The notes: a model not told the origin generated them from the sequence alone. A DNA stretch of 59,659 bases from Deltaproteobacteria bacterium (GCA_011526105.1 WYAZ01000179.1:1-59659); one strand, 5' to 3'. Positions 30,809-39,674 are shown, counted from the stretch's first letter. A program made the numbers and translations.

Positions 30809-31255
30809 TCAGCCCAAGTACTTGTTGAAAGTGCGGCCGAGGCCGGGAACCGCGGCCTCGACGTGCTTCTCGCCCTGCGGACGGAGCGCTTCGTAACCCT
30901 TCTTGATGGTCTTCTGAGAGACCTGGCGTGCGCGGTCGTCCGTGACCGCGAGCAGGGCGTTCGCCACCTTGTTCTTCCGCGCGCTCAAGAAGGCATCGAA
31001 AGCGGGCTGTTTGTTCGCCGCCTCCCACTCCTGATGAAAGGGCTCCATCGCGTCGACGAAGCGCTCGAGGAGGTGGTCGACCACCTCTTCGATCAAGCCG
31101 GGCTTCACGGCCTTCACCCCCTTGTAGGTGAGCTGCACGAACTTGCCTGACAGGCCCGACTTGGCCGCGACTTCGTCATCGACCAGGCGGGCGGCGTCTT
31201 TGACGACGCGCGGGCGGTTCTCGGGGGTGCAGAGGATCTCTTTGAGGGTCGGCAC
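30809..31255 (-). CDS. Conserved small protein, DUF6918-like
   Basis: 148 residues, all helical by pattern, beginning MPTLKEILCTPENRPRVVKDA. The motif DEVAAKSGLSGKFVQLTYKGVKAVKPG resembles actinobacterial proteins I know as DUF6918, but I cannot verify the family here. There is no signal peptide or membrane helix, and it is rich in Lys and Ala. It is transcribed divergently from the gene at 31312 across a 56-bp gap containing a small hairpin. Function unknown. Confidence 0.7.
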   Translation of the reverse strand: MPTLKEILCTPENRPRVVKDAARLVDDEVAAKSGLSGKFVQLTYKGVKAVKPGLIEEVVDHLLERFVDAMEPFHQEWEAANKQPAFDAFLSARKNKVANALLAVTDDRARQVSQKTIKKGYEALRPQGEKHVEAAVPGLGRTFNKYLG

Positions 31256-31287
31256 AAGGCGGTCTTAGTACGTTCTTCGCGTGCTGC

Positions 31288-31307
31288 CCAGCCTTCTGAT
31301 AGGCTGG
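31288..31307. other. Hairpin in divergent leader (CCAGCC / GGCTGG)
   Basis: Six complementary bases, CCAGCC (31288-31293) and GGCTGG (31302-31307), enclose an 8-base loop. The right arm ends 4 bp before the GTG start of the downstream gene, where a ribosome-binding site would be. Confidence 0.35.
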
Positions 31308-31311
31308 ATGG

Positions 31312-31869
31312 GTGCGTGGGCTGATTCTGTGCGTGCTCCTCGTGGGCAGCCTGGGCACCGCGTCTGCGGCGCCGCCCTCCGGTCGTCCAAAGATCTCTCC
31401 TCCGCCGGTCGTTTCCCTGGTCGAACTCACCGCGTTCACCACCAAGGGAAGGGCCTCGGTTCGGGTCGCGCATCCTTCGGGATGGGTCGGGGACTATGAG
31501 GCTGATCGCCGATCGATCCGCCTCGTGGGGCCCGCCGGTGAAGGCGAGGTGTTCATTGGGGTGGCGCATCACGGTGACGAACTCGGCAACTACCTGCAGG
31601 AGCTCAAGACGCGCCATCCCGGTTCCGCGCCGTCGCCCCCGGAGACCATCGCGGTGCGCGGCGTGAAGCCGGAGGCCGGCGAACGCGCGACGCGTTTCAT
31701 CATCACCGGGCGCGAGGCCGGCGAGATCGTGATGATCGAGCGCGCAGGGGTGATGGTGCTCTTTGCTGCCATCGTCACCCACGAGAGCTGGCCCGAACTC
31801 AAGAAGCAACTCGACCGCTGTTACCCGAGCGTCGAGATCGGGACGCTGCGGCCCGCCCCTGGGCCCTGA
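31312..31869 (+). CDS. Secreted protein of unknown function
   Basis: 185 residues from GTG 31312. A clear signal peptide ends near ASAAPPS, so it is exported to the periplasm. The mature part is a small beta-rich domain (VVSLVELTAFTTKGRASVRVAHPSGW and IRLVGPAGEGEVFIGVAH) with a C-terminal helix. There is no lipobox Cys. The fold resembles PsbP/DcrB-type domains loosely, and I do not assign a family. The ribosome site may be masked by the hairpin just upstream. Confidence 0.68.
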   Translation: MRGLILCVLLVGSLGTASAAPPSGRPKISPPPVVSLVELTAFTTKGRASVRVAHPSGWVGDYEADRRSIRLVGPAGEGEVFIGVAHHGDELGNYLQELKTRHPGSAPSPPETIAVRGVKPEAGERATRFIITGREAGEIVMIERAGVMVLFAAIVTHESWPELKKQLDRCYPSVEIGTLRPAPGP

Positions 31870-31960
31870 CCGGAGAAACCAGGAAATCTGCGCAGCGGCC
31901 CGAGCCAAGTCCGGGGCCCTCCTTGACCCTGATCTTGGCCAGCCCTAGGTTTCCGCTTCC

Positions 31961-32899
31961 TTGCGCGCTTTTCGACTCGAGCTGCTTTGTGCTCTGGGGC
32001 TCCTGAGTGTGGCCTCGGGCTGTCGCTCCTTGGCCATCTCGGCGGTGGCGGATGCGCTCTCGGGCACCGGTGGCTCTTTCGCGCGCGACGATGACCCCGA
32101 GTTGGTCGAGGCCGCGGTGCCCTTCGGTCTCAAGAGCATGGAGGCGGTCCTCGAGCAGACGCCCGAGCATCAGGGCCTGCTCCTGGCCCTGGCTTCGGGC
32201 TTCGTTCAATACGGCGTCGCGTTCTTGGATCAAAAGGCGGATGCGATCGAAGACCAAAGCCTCGATCAGGCCGAGGCCCTCCGCGCACGCGCGCGCAAGC
32301 TCTTCCGGCGCGCTCTGGACTACGCGTTTCGAAACCTCGAGGTCGGGCACGAAGGCTTTCGAGCCGGCTTGAGTTCAGACCTCGCCGCGACCGTGGAGAG
32401 GACCACCGCCGAGGATGTGCCTGCGCTCTACTGGGCGAGCGCGGCGTACGGACTCTATATCTCGCACTCCAAGGCCGATCCCGATGCCATCGCTGACCTC
32501 CCGATCGTCCGCGCGCTGGCCGAACGCGCCTTGGCGCTCGACCCGGACTGGAACCGAGGGTCGCTGCACGAACTCATGATCAGTCTCGAGGCCTCCCTGC
32601 CCGAGGGCAGCGTCGAGCGTGCGCGCGCGCACTTCGACCGAGCGCTGGTGTTGGCCGCAGGCTCTAAGGTAGGACCTTTCGTCACGCTGGCGGAGGCGGT
32701 CTGCGTCAAGGAGCAGAAGGCGGTAGAGTTCCATGCTCTCCTGGAGAAGGCGCTCGCCATCGATGTGGAGGCCTTCCCCGAGCATCGGCTCGTCAACGTG
32801 ATTATGCAGCGGCGGGCGCGCCGTCTGAAAGCCACCTCGGGTGATCTCTTCCTGGATGACGTGGGAGAGCCCGAGGCGGAGATCGACGCTGGGCCATGA
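31961..32899 (+). CDS. TatT-like TRAP-associated TPR lipoprotein
   Basis: 312 residues starting at TTG 31961, the first plausible start after an intergenic gap. A lipobox (LLSVASGC) places Cys 21 as the lipidated residue. The body is a helical repeat protein (PFGLKSMEAVLEQTPEHQGLLLALASG, GYVQYGVAFL-like) matching TatT/Tp0956, the trimeric TPR component that associates with TRAP substrate-binding proteins in Treponema. A dctP gene follows with a four-base overlap to its longer start, and the fused permease is next, which strongly supports the role. It likely shuttles hydrophobic ligands to the binding protein in the periplasm. Confidence 0.85.
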   Translation: MRAFRLELLCALGLLSVASGCRSLAISAVADALSGTGGSFARDDDPELVEAAVPFGLKSMEAVLEQTPEHQGLLLALASGFVQYGVAFLDQKADAIEDQSLDQAEALRARARKLFRRALDYAFRNLEVGHEGFRAGLSSDLAATVERTTAEDVPALYWASAAYGLYISHSKADPDAIADLPIVRALAERALALDPDWNRGSLHELMISLEASLPEGSVERARAHFDRALVLAAGSKVGPFVTLAEAVCVKEQKAVEFHALLEKALAIDVEAFPEHRLVNVIMQRRARRLKATSGDLFLDDVGEPEAEIDAGP

Positions 32900-32934
32900 G
32901 CACAACCTCCACGCACGCGAGAAAGGACCTGTCA

Positions 32935-33951
32935 GTGAAGACACTCGGACGCATCCTCCCCCTCCTCGGACTCATCCTCGGACTCGGCCTCGGCCCGGAG
33001 GCGTCGGCGAAGTCCGTGCAGATCAAGCTCGGGACCATGGCGCCCGAGGGTTCGGTCTGGCACCAGGCGCTGATGCGAGTCAAAGACCGGTGGTCGCAGG
33101 CCTCGGGTGGTGAGGTGCAGCTCCGCATCTATCCGGGCGGAGTGGCGGGTGATGAAGGCGACATGGTTCGAAAAATGAAGGTGGGTCAGCTGCACTCGGC
33201 CTCGCTCACCGGCGTCGGCATGGGCAAGATCCACCGCTCGACCATCGCGCTGCAGATCCCCATGCTCATCGAGTCCTGGGGCGAACTCGACTACGTGCGC
33301 GACCACATGGCGCCCGACATCACCAAGGAACTCGAGAAGGAGGGCTTCGTCGTCCTCAACTGGGGCGACGTGGGCTGGGTCCACCATTTCTCCAAGACCC
33401 CGGCCGCCTCCCCGGCGGAGTTCCGGGCGCTCAAGTACTTCGTCTGGAATGGTGACCCTGCGGCCGAGCAGGCCTGGCGCAAGGCGGACTTCAAGGTGGT
33501 CCCCTTGTCTTCCACCGACGTCATGTCGAGCCTGCAGACCGGCATGATCGAGGCCTTCGGGGTGGCCCCCTTGTTCGCGCTCTCCTCGCAGTGGTTTGGC
33601 CTCGCCCAAAACATGGTCCGCGTGAACTGGACCCCGCTCAACGGCGCCACCATCGTCGCGAAGGCCCAGTGGGAGAAGATTGAGCCGGGTCTTCGCGCGA
33701 AGCTGCTCACGATCGCCCAAGAGGAGGGCGCCAAGCTCAAAGTGGAGGCTCGGACCTTGAACGAAAAGGCGGTCACCGCGATGCAGGACCGCGGGCTCAA
33801 GGTGGTGGAGCCTTCCGCCGCGGTCGTCGCCGAGTGGAAGAAGGTCGCGGAGCTGGCCTATCCGGACATCCGAGGGGCGGTCGTGCCGGAGCAGTACTTC
33901 GATATGGTGAAGAAGTACGTAGAGGAGTATCGGCAGAAGCAGAAGTCGTGA
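32935..33951 (+). CDS. dctP: TRAP transporter substrate-binding protein DctP
   Basis: I prefer GTG 32935 (338 aa), preceded by AAGGA with a 7-bp spacer and followed at once by a clean signal peptide (LGRILPLLGLILGLGLG, cleaving after EASA). The ATG at 32896 would overlap the upstream stop. The mature protein has DctP features: IKLGTMAPEGSVWHQAL, VQLRIYPGGVAGDEGDMVRKM, and a central region ending WFGLAQNMVRVNW. It binds an organic acid-type ligand and delivers it to the DctQM permease encoded next. Paired with TatT, the ligand may be hydrophobic. The exact substrate is not predictable. Confidence 0.94.
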   Translation: MKTLGRILPLLGLILGLGLGPEASAKSVQIKLGTMAPEGSVWHQALMRVKDRWSQASGGEVQLRIYPGGVAGDEGDMVRKMKVGQLHSASLTGVGMGKIHRSTIALQIPMLIESWGELDYVRDHMAPDITKELEKEGFVVLNWGDVGWVHHFSKTPAASPAEFRALKYFVWNGDPAAEQAWRKADFKVVPLSSTDVMSSLQTGMIEAFGVAPLFALSSQWFGLAQNMVRVNWTPLNGATIVAKAQWEKIEPGLRAKLLTIAQEEGAKLKVEARTLNEKAVTAMQDRGLKVVEPSAAVVAEWKKVAELAYPDIRGAVVPEQYFDMVKKYVEEYRQKQKS

Positions 33952-35831
33952 GCGGCGCTCTGCCCAAAGACCCCGGGGCCGCGAAGCCGCGGTCCCCCAT
34001 CGTTCAGAAGCTGCGTCGAAGCGAGGACCTCCTCAACCTGGGGATCCTCGCCCTCATGTCGGCGCTGCCGCTGCTCGAGATCGTCGGGCGCAAGCTCGGC
34101 GGCCGAGCCATCCCAGGCTCAGCCGGGATCGTGGCCATTCTCACGCTGTGGGTCGGCTTCACCGGCGCGATGCTCGCGGCGCGCGATGGTCGCCACTTGT
34201 CACTGTCGACCGGCGTGAGCCTTCTGAAGGGCAAGACCGCGCAGGCCGTACGCCTCTTCAGGCTCGTGGTGGGGGCGGCGGTGACCGCGGTGCTCGCGCG
34301 AAGTGCGTACCTCGTGGTGCTGGCCGAGCGCGAGACCAACTCCTCGCTGCCCTTCGGCGTGCCCATGTGGATCGCGCTGTCCTTCGTCCCGCTGGCGTAC
34401 CTGGTCGTGGCGGGTCGCCTCGTCTTCGAGGGGCTCGAGACCTGGCGCTGGCGGGTGACGGCTTTTGGAGCGGCGGGGCTCGTCTTGGTGGCGGCGGCCT
34501 TTCTCGGAGAAGACTCGGCGGAGGCGCTGCGCTGGCCACTGCTCGGGCTCGTCTTGCTCGCGACGGGCCTCGGGGCCCCCATCTTTGTCGCGCTCGGAGG
34601 CGCATCGCTCCTCCTCTTCTGGGCGGACGGTACGCCCATCGCTGCGGTGGGGGCGGAGACCATCGGGCATCAGATGAAGAGTCCGGTCCTGCCGACCATT
34701 CCGCTCTTCACCTTCGCAGGTTATCTGCTCGCCGAGAGCCAGGCCTCCACTCGTTTGGTGCGGGTCGTTCGGGCGCTGGTGGGTTCACTGCCCGGCGGGG
34801 CGGCGATCATGACCGTCGTGGTGTGTGCGTTCTTCACCACTTTCACCGGCGCGAGCGGTGTCACCATCCTCGCGCTCGGCGGCCTCTTGTTCCCGATCCT
34901 CCTGAAGGAAGGCTATCCCGATCGTTTCTCGGTGGGGCTCCTGACCTCTTCCGGGAGCATCGGGCTCCTGTTTCCGCCGGCGCTTCCCGTCATTTTGTTG
35001 GCGGTGGTGGCCAAGATTCCGGTCGATCGCATGTTCGTCGCCGGTCTCCTGCCCGGCGTCGTGCTCGTGCTCGCTCTCGCCAGCTACGGAACCTACGTGG
35101 GCGTGAAGGAGAAGACCACCCGCATCCCTTTCGATCTAAGCGAGGCAAAGTCCGCGCTCTGGGCGGCGAAGTGGGAGCTGCTCCTTCCGTTTTTGATCCT
35201 CGCGAGCTTCGCGAGCGGGCTCGCCACGGTGCTCGAGACTGCGGCGCTCACCGCCGCCTACGCCTTCGTGGTCGAGGTCTTCGTCCAGAAGGACGTCAAG
35301 CTGAGCAGCCTGCCCCGCGTGGGGTCGGAGTGCGCGACCTTGATCGGCGGCGTGCTCATCATCCTCGGGGTCGCGCTGGGGCTCACCAACTACCTCGTCG
35401 ACGCCGAGGTGCCGGCGCACGCGTTGTCATGGGTCGAAGACCACATCGAATCGAAGTACGTCTTCTTGATTGCGCTCAACGTCTTTCTGTTGGCGGTGGG
35501 CTGCCTCATGGACATCTTCAGCGCCATCAGCGTGGTCATCCCGCTGATCCTCCCGATCAGCGAACACTTCGGGATCGATCCCCTGCATCTTGGGGTGATC
35601 TTTCTCGCGAACCTCGAGCTGGGCTACCTCACGCCCCCGGTGGGGATGAATCTGTTCTTGGCCAGCTATCGCTTCGAGAAGCCGCTCGGCGAGGTCTACC
35701 GGGCCGCGGTGCCCTTCCTGCTGATCCTGCTGCTCGCGGTCTTGCTCATCACCTATCTGCCGTTCTTGGCGCTGGCGCCGGTCGAGTGGGTGTTCGGTGG
35801 ACTGCCCGAGGCGCCGCCGATCAAGTTCTGA
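33948..35831 (+). CDS. Fused TRAP transporter permease DctQM
   Basis: The start at GTG 33948 overlaps the dctP stop (GTGA), giving 627 residues. Residues about 20-165 form the four-helix DctQ small subunit (GGRAIPGSAGIVAILTLWVGFTG and LSLSTGVSLLKGKTAQAVRL). After a short linker, DctM runs from about 215 (GAPIFVALGGASLLLFW) with the typical FTFAGYLLAESQAS, TGASGVTILALGGLLFPIL and LTSSGSIGLLFPPALPVILLAV. The C-terminal segment LGYLTPPVGMNLFLASYRF is the DctM end motif. The Q and M subunits are commonly separate, so this is a natural fusion also seen in related bacteria. It imports substrate with a sodium gradient. Confidence 0.93.
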   Translation: MSGALPKDPGAAKPRSPIVQKLRRSEDLLNLGILALMSALPLLEIVGRKLGGRAIPGSAGIVAILTLWVGFTGAMLAARDGRHLSLSTGVSLLKGKTAQAVRLFRLVVGAAVTAVLARSAYLVVLAERETNSSLPFGVPMWIALSFVPLAYLVVAGRLVFEGLETWRWRVTAFGAAGLVLVAAAFLGEDSAEALRWPLLGLVLLATGLGAPIFVALGGASLLLFWADGTPIAAVGAETIGHQMKSPVLPTIPLFTFAGYLLAESQASTRLVRVVRALVGSLPGGAAIMTVVVCAFFTTFTGASGVTILALGGLLFPILLKEGYPDRFSVGLLTSSGSIGLLFPPALPVILLAVVAKIPVDRMFVAGLLPGVVLVLALASYGTYVGVKEKTTRIPFDLSEAKSALWAAKWELLLPFLILASFASGLATVLETAALTAAYAFVVEVFVQKDVKLSSLPRVGSECATLIGGVLIILGVALGLTNYLVDAEVPAHALSWVEDHIESKYVFLIALNVFLLAVGCLMDIFSAISVVIPLILPISEHFGIDPLHLGVIFLANLELGYLTPPVGMNLFLASYRFEKPLGEVYRAAVPFLLILLLAVLLITYLPFLALAPVEWVFGGLPEAPPIKF

Positions 35832-35858
35832 GCGCCCGCTTTGGTGCTGCGCTGGGGC

Positions 35859-36116
35859 TCAGGGCTCGAGGAGTCTGGAGAGCCCCGCTTGAACGAAAGG
35901 GGCCCGCACCTTCGGATCGGCGCTTCGAACCCGCACCTCACCCAAGCGATCGCTGAGGCTGCGCACCTCCTCGACCACCATACGCAGCACAAGCTCTCCT
36001 TCGAAGGAGGCCTCGGTCAGATCGAGCTCGAACGGGGCGTCGGTCTTTCCCAAAGCCGCGAGCTGCTCGAGGAAGAGTGAGGCCACATCGGCGTCGATCT
36101 CGCCCGCGATCTTCAC
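35859..36116 (-). CDS. Small STAS-like protein
   Basis: 85 residues. The sequence follows a STAS fold: a beta strand with GEIDADVASLFLEQL, then FELDLTEASFEGELVL and VEEVRSLSDRLGEVRVRSADPKVRAPFVQAGLSRLL. The phosphorylatable Ser of anti-sigma factor antagonists (DSSG position) is replaced within FEGEL, so phosphoregulation is unlikely. The start overlaps the stop of the next upstream gene by four bases, so it is translationally coupled to the gene at 36113-36940. Confidence 0.58.
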   Translation of the reverse strand: MKIAGEIDADVASLFLEQLAALGKTDAPFELDLTEASFEGELVLRMVVEEVRSLSDRLGEVRVRSADPKVRAPFVQAGLSRLLEP

Positions 36117-36940
36117 TTGGTCCTGGGGATGGCCTTGAGGACCGCCGAGCCCTTCTTGATGACGACCTTGAACTCGATGGAGCTCGCGCCGGTGCTCTGC
36201 AGAAGCTTGGGCACCTGCTTCTTCAAGGACGCGGCCATGTCCTCGAAGCGGAGATCGACGCGTTCGCCGCAGCGCCGCTTCGCGGTGACGTAGGTCTGGT
36301 AGAGCTGCCGCATCTTCGGCTCGTCGAGGTCCTCGGCGCTTCGGACCTTCGGGCGGGACACCCCTCCGGTCGGCGTGTTTCCGCTCACCTCGCGCGGTCC
36401 CACCCCGCGGGTTGCGGCGTCTTGAGCGCCCGGTCGAAGCTCGCCCTCGGCCACGCTCTCACCGTTGGCTTCGCCCATCTTCGCCTGGTTCTCGGGCGGC
36501 AGCGCATCGCCGTGCACGGTCGCGGCGGCCTGCTTCTTGTCCAGCTCCTGCTGACGGCGACGAGCCTTCTGCACGTCGCGGTGGTAGGTCCCGTTCTCTC
36601 GGGCGCGCATGATGCGTCCCCAGTAGGTCTCGAGCGAGATCATGCGGCCCTGCAGGGTCTGCATCTTGAACTTGAGCGCGGTGTTGAGCCGCATCTTGGT
36701 CTCTCGGACCTTTCGGAGGCGGGCGCGCAGGTGGTCGTGCTGCGACTTGGGCTCGGTCTTTTCGATGCCCATGAAGTAGAGCTCGAAGAGGGCGCGGAGC
36801 TGATCGAGATCTCGGTCGATGTCGTCGAGCTCTTCGTCGAACTCCTTGGTTTGGAGGATACGATCTCGCCGCGAGGACTCTTCGTCCCCCTTTCGGTCAC
36901 CCCCGAAGAGGTCTCTCTTCTCCCCGCTCTTGCTCGCCAC
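36113..36940 (-). CDS. Coiled-coil protein with MXAN_5187-type C-terminal domain
   Basis: 275 residues, strongly charged. The first 120 residues are helical with a coiled-coil pattern (FDEELDDIDRDLDQLRALFELYF and HDHLRARLRKVRETKMRLNTALKFKM). A Gly/Pro linker spans about 150-205. The last 70 residues (MRQLYQTYVTAKRRCGERVD, then SIEFKVVIKKGSAVLKAI) match the C-terminal domain of the protein at 2540-4303. I associate that domain with Myxococcus MXAN_5187-like proteins. There is no signal or membrane helix, so it is cytosolic. It heads a two-gene unit with the STAS-like gene. Confidence 0.75.
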   Translation of the reverse strand: MASKSGEKRDLFGGDRKGDEESSRRDRILQTKEFDEELDDIDRDLDQLRALFELYFMGIEKTEPKSQHDHLRARLRKVRETKMRLNTALKFKMQTLQGRMISLETYWGRIMRARENGTYHRDVQKARRRQQELDKKQAAATVHGDALPPENQAKMGEANGESVAEGELRPGAQDAATRGVGPREVSGNTPTGGVSRPKVRSAEDLDEPKMRQLYQTYVTAKRRCGERVDLRFEDMAASLKKQVPKLLQSTGASSIEFKVVIKKGSAVLKAIPRTK

Positions 36941-36993
36941 TTGGCTCTAACTTCCCTCGTGTACCCGCTGCTCGGACCGACGTATCATCAGCC

Positions 36994-37635
36994 ATGGGCG
37001 TCGCCCTCGGTCTGGTCGTTTTGAGTCTACTCTCGGAGTTGGGGGGCCCGCCACCCGCGGACCCTCCGCTCGGGGCCGGGGAGGCCGCGCTGCTGCGCGG
37101 TGACCTCGAAGGGGCGCGCCGAGCCCTCCTGGCGGTCGAACCGAGCTCGGAGGTGGAGCGAGCGCGTCGAGCCCGGCTTCTGTTCGAGCTCTCCGTGCTG
37201 TCTTCGGACCGCGCCCAGGCCGAGCGATGGGCGGACGAACTACGGGGAAACACCGGATGGGGGCCGGAACTCGAGCGAGGTTTTTCGCGGCTCGAACGGA
37301 TCGAGACGCGGATGGGCTGGGCGAGGGCGGGGGTCTTCTGCTTCGCGCTGGCCTTTGGCGTCCTGCTCCTTGGCGGTGGCCGGGAGCTTCTCCGACCTCG
37401 CCTTGGTGCCCTCCTGGCAGGGCTGGCCGGAGCGCTCGGGGTCCTCATGATCCACGCCCGCGACCCGGTCCTCGGACTGAGGCTGGGGATGACCGTCATC
37501 GCGGCAACGGCGCTCTTGCACGCTGCGGAGGCGGCTTCGGGGCGTCAGGCGGCCGGCCCCAAGTGGCGACTCATTCTGGGCACCTGCGTTCTGGTGGGCA
37601 CCGCCGGGGTCGCGCTGGCCGCCTTCGTCCGCTGA
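36994..37635 (+). CDS. Membrane protein of unknown function
   Basis: 213 residues. A short hydrophobic N-terminus is followed by an extracytoplasmic helical stretch (LGAGEAALLRGDLEGARRALLAVEP, TPR-like). Three membrane helices then lie at about 108-125, 130-148 and 155-172, with a fourth near the end. It is a small multispanning protein without recognisable motifs. It is divergent from 36940 across 53 bp and 74 bp before nuoE, oriented with the nuo cluster. A link to complex I is possible but unsupported. Confidence 0.65.
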   Translation: MGVALGLVVLSLLSELGGPPPADPPLGAGEAALLRGDLEGARRALLAVEPSSEVERARRARLLFELSVLSSDRAQAERWADELRGNTGWGPELERGFSRLERIETRMGWARAGVFCFALAFGVLLLGGGRELLRPRLGALLAGLAGALGVLMIHARDPVLGLRLGMTVIAATALLHAAEAASGRQAAGPKWRLILGTCVLVGTAGVALAAFVR

Positions 37636-37671
37636 AGCCACGGTAAAACTAAGGCTCCGATTTCGTTCGGG

Positions 37672-37700
37672 TTGACGGAGAATCGCTTCCGCCCTAGGAC
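37672..37700 (+). promoter_or_regulatory. Possible promoter of the nuoEFJK cluster
   Basis: TTGACG (37672-37677), 17-bp spacer, TAGGAC (37695-37700). The -35 matches five of six consensus bases, the -10 only three. The nuoE ATG lies 9 bp after the -10, giving an extremely short leader. Confidence 0.35.
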
Positions 37701-37709
37701 ACAACGCCG

Positions 37710-38333
37710 ATGCCCATGGAGTTCAGCGAGGCGGCGAAGAAGCAGTTCGACGCCATCGTGGCGAAGTACCCCGAGCGTCAGGCGGCGTTGCTCATGGTCC
37801 TGCACCTCGCGCAGGACGAGTTCGGCTGCCTCGACCTCGAGGTGCAGTCCCTGGTCGCGGAACGTCTCGGGGTACCCAAGGTGCTCGTCCGGGAGGTCAC
37901 CACCTTCTACGAGATGTTTCACGAGCACAAAGAGGGTCAGTTTCATCTCGAGGTCTGCACGAACATCGCCTGCCACATCGCGGGCGCCGACCGACTGGTC
38001 AGCTGCGTGAAGAAGAAGCTCGGGGTCGAGGTGGGGTTCAAGACCGAAGACGGCGTCTTCAGCCTCATGGAGGCCGAGTGCTTGGCCTCCTGTGGCTCTG
38101 CGCCGGTCATGAAGGTCGGCCTCGACTACTACGAGTACCTGACCGAGGCTGCTTTGTTGTCGCTCATCGAGACCTTCAAGGCGCTCGCGCCCGAGCTCGG
38201 TGGGCGTGCGTACAAGACCGCCGGGAGCGAGCCCCACGTAGGGCCGGTCAGTGGGTTCGAGCCGCCCGCACCTGCCGCTCCGTCCGCCACGTCCGTACCG
38301 TCCGCTCCGCCGGCCGCCACGGAGAACGCCTAG
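37710..38333 (+). CDS. nuoE: NADH-quinone oxidoreductase subunit E
   Basis: 207 residues. The thioredoxin-like subunit binds the N1a [2Fe-2S] cluster through Cys 83 and 88 (CTNIAC) and Cys 124 and 128 (CLASC), all present. The helical N-terminal domain (YPERQAALLMVLHLAQDEFG) is typical. NuoE is part of the peripheral NADH-dehydrogenase module with NuoF. The C-terminal 45 residues are a Pro/Ala/Ser-rich tail not present in E. coli. ATG 37716 is an alternative start. The stop is directly adjacent to the nuoF start. Confidence 0.97.
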   Translation: MPMEFSEAAKKQFDAIVAKYPERQAALLMVLHLAQDEFGCLDLEVQSLVAERLGVPKVLVREVTTFYEMFHEHKEGQFHLEVCTNIACHIAGADRLVSCVKKKLGVEVGFKTEDGVFSLMEAECLASCGSAPVMKVGLDYYEYLTEAALLSLIETFKALAPELGGRAYKTAGSEPHVGPVSGFEPPAPAAPSATSVPSAPPAATENA

Positions 38334-39674
38334 ATGGGAGAGCCGATGAACGAAGCTTGGCGTCCCAAGGCGCTGGTGTTCACCAAAGACTGGAACACCA
38401 AGAACGGTCATTCGCTCGAGGTGTATCGTGCTTCCGGAGGCTACAAGGCGCTCGAGAAGGCCTTGAAGATGGCGGAGGCCGAGATCATCGACGAGGTCAC
38501 ACGCTCCAACATCCGCGGCCGCGGCGGGGCCGGATTTCCGGTGGGCAAGAAGTGGAGCTTCGTTCCCCGTCAGAGCACAAAGCCCAAGTACGTCTGCGTG
38601 AACGCCGACGAGTCCGAGCCGGGGACCTTCAAAGATCGCTACATCATGGAGCGATCTCCGCACATGCTGATCGAAGGTACCGCGATCGCGTGCAAGTCGG
38701 TCGGCGCACATCAGGCCTTCATCTACATTCGCGGCGAGTTCGGTCTGGCGTACACGCGCCTGCAATCCGCGGTCGACGAAGCCTACGCCGCGGGCCTGCT
38801 GGGGCAAAACGTGATGGGCTCGGGCTACAAGCTCGACGTCGTCGTGCACCGCGGCGCTGGGGCGTACATTTGCGGCGAGGAGACCGGTCTGCTCGAGTCG
38901 CTCGAGGGAAAGAAGGGTCAGCCTCGTCTCAAGCCCCCGTTCCCCGCAGTGGAGGGGCTCTTTGGCTGCCCCACCATCATCAACAACGTCGAGTCTCTGG
39001 CGGGCGTTCCGGCGATCATCACGCACGGGGCGGACTGGTTCAAAGGTCTGTCCCGCAGCGCGGCCGAAGGCGGGACCAAGCTCATCGCGGTGTCTGGCCA
39101 TGTCGCGCGCCCCGGGGTCTACGAGCTGCCGGGCGGGCTCACGCTCAAAGAGATCATCTACGACGTCTGCGGCGGGATGCGCGACCCGAACAAGCCGCTC
39201 AAGGCGGTCATCCCGGGCGGGTCTTCCTGTCAAATCGTGAAGCCGGGGCAGCTCGAGGTTTGCTTCGACTTCGACGCCATGCGCACCGTGGGCAGCCTCA
39301 TGGGCACCGGCTGCCCCATGGTGATCGAAGAGGGCACCTGCATGGTCCGCCTGCTCACCCGCATCGTGCGTTTCTATGCGCACGAGTCTTGCGGCCAGTG
39401 CACGCCGTGCCGCGAGGGCGCGGACTGGCTCTACAAGATGCTCCGCCGTATCGAAGCGGGGGAGGGCAAGCTCGAAGACATCGACAAGCTCGATCAGGTC
39501 GCCAGCAAGATCGAAGGGCACACCATCTGCGCGCTCGGTGAAGCCACCGCCTGGCCGACGCGAAGCTACGTGAAGGCCTTCCGCGACGAGTTCGTGCGGC
39601 ACGTGACCGAGAAGTGCTGCCCCTTCGGCGAGATCCCCGTGACCACTCGCGCCATGACGGGAGCCATCGTCTGA
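38334..39674 (+). CDS. nuoF: NADH-quinone oxidoreductase subunit F
   Basis: 446 residues. This subunit binds NADH, FMN and the N3 [4Fe-4S] cluster. Motifs: SNIRGRGGAGFPVGKKW (FMN/NADH), CVNADESEPGTFKDR, YICGEETGLLESLEG, and the cluster ligands in HESCGQCTPCREG with the fourth Cys in GHTICALGE. An alternative start at 38346 (MNEAW) would be minor. It follows nuoE without a gap. Its stop overlaps the nuoJ start by one base. Confidence 0.98.
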   Translation: MGEPMNEAWRPKALVFTKDWNTKNGHSLEVYRASGGYKALEKALKMAEAEIIDEVTRSNIRGRGGAGFPVGKKWSFVPRQSTKPKYVCVNADESEPGTFKDRYIMERSPHMLIEGTAIACKSVGAHQAFIYIRGEFGLAYTRLQSAVDEAYAAGLLGQNVMGSGYKLDVVVHRGAGAYICGEETGLLESLEGKKGQPRLKPPFPAVEGLFGCPTIINNVESLAGVPAIITHGADWFKGLSRSAAEGGTKLIAVSGHVARPGVYELPGGLTLKEIIYDVCGGMRDPNKPLKAVIPGGSSCQIVKPGQLEVCFDFDAMRTVGSLMGTGCPMVIEEGTCMVRLLTRIVRFYAHESCGQCTPCREGADWLYKMLRRIEAGEGKLEDIDKLDQVASKIEGHTICALGEATAWPTRSYVKAFRDEFVRHVTEKCCPFGEIPVTTRAMTGAIV

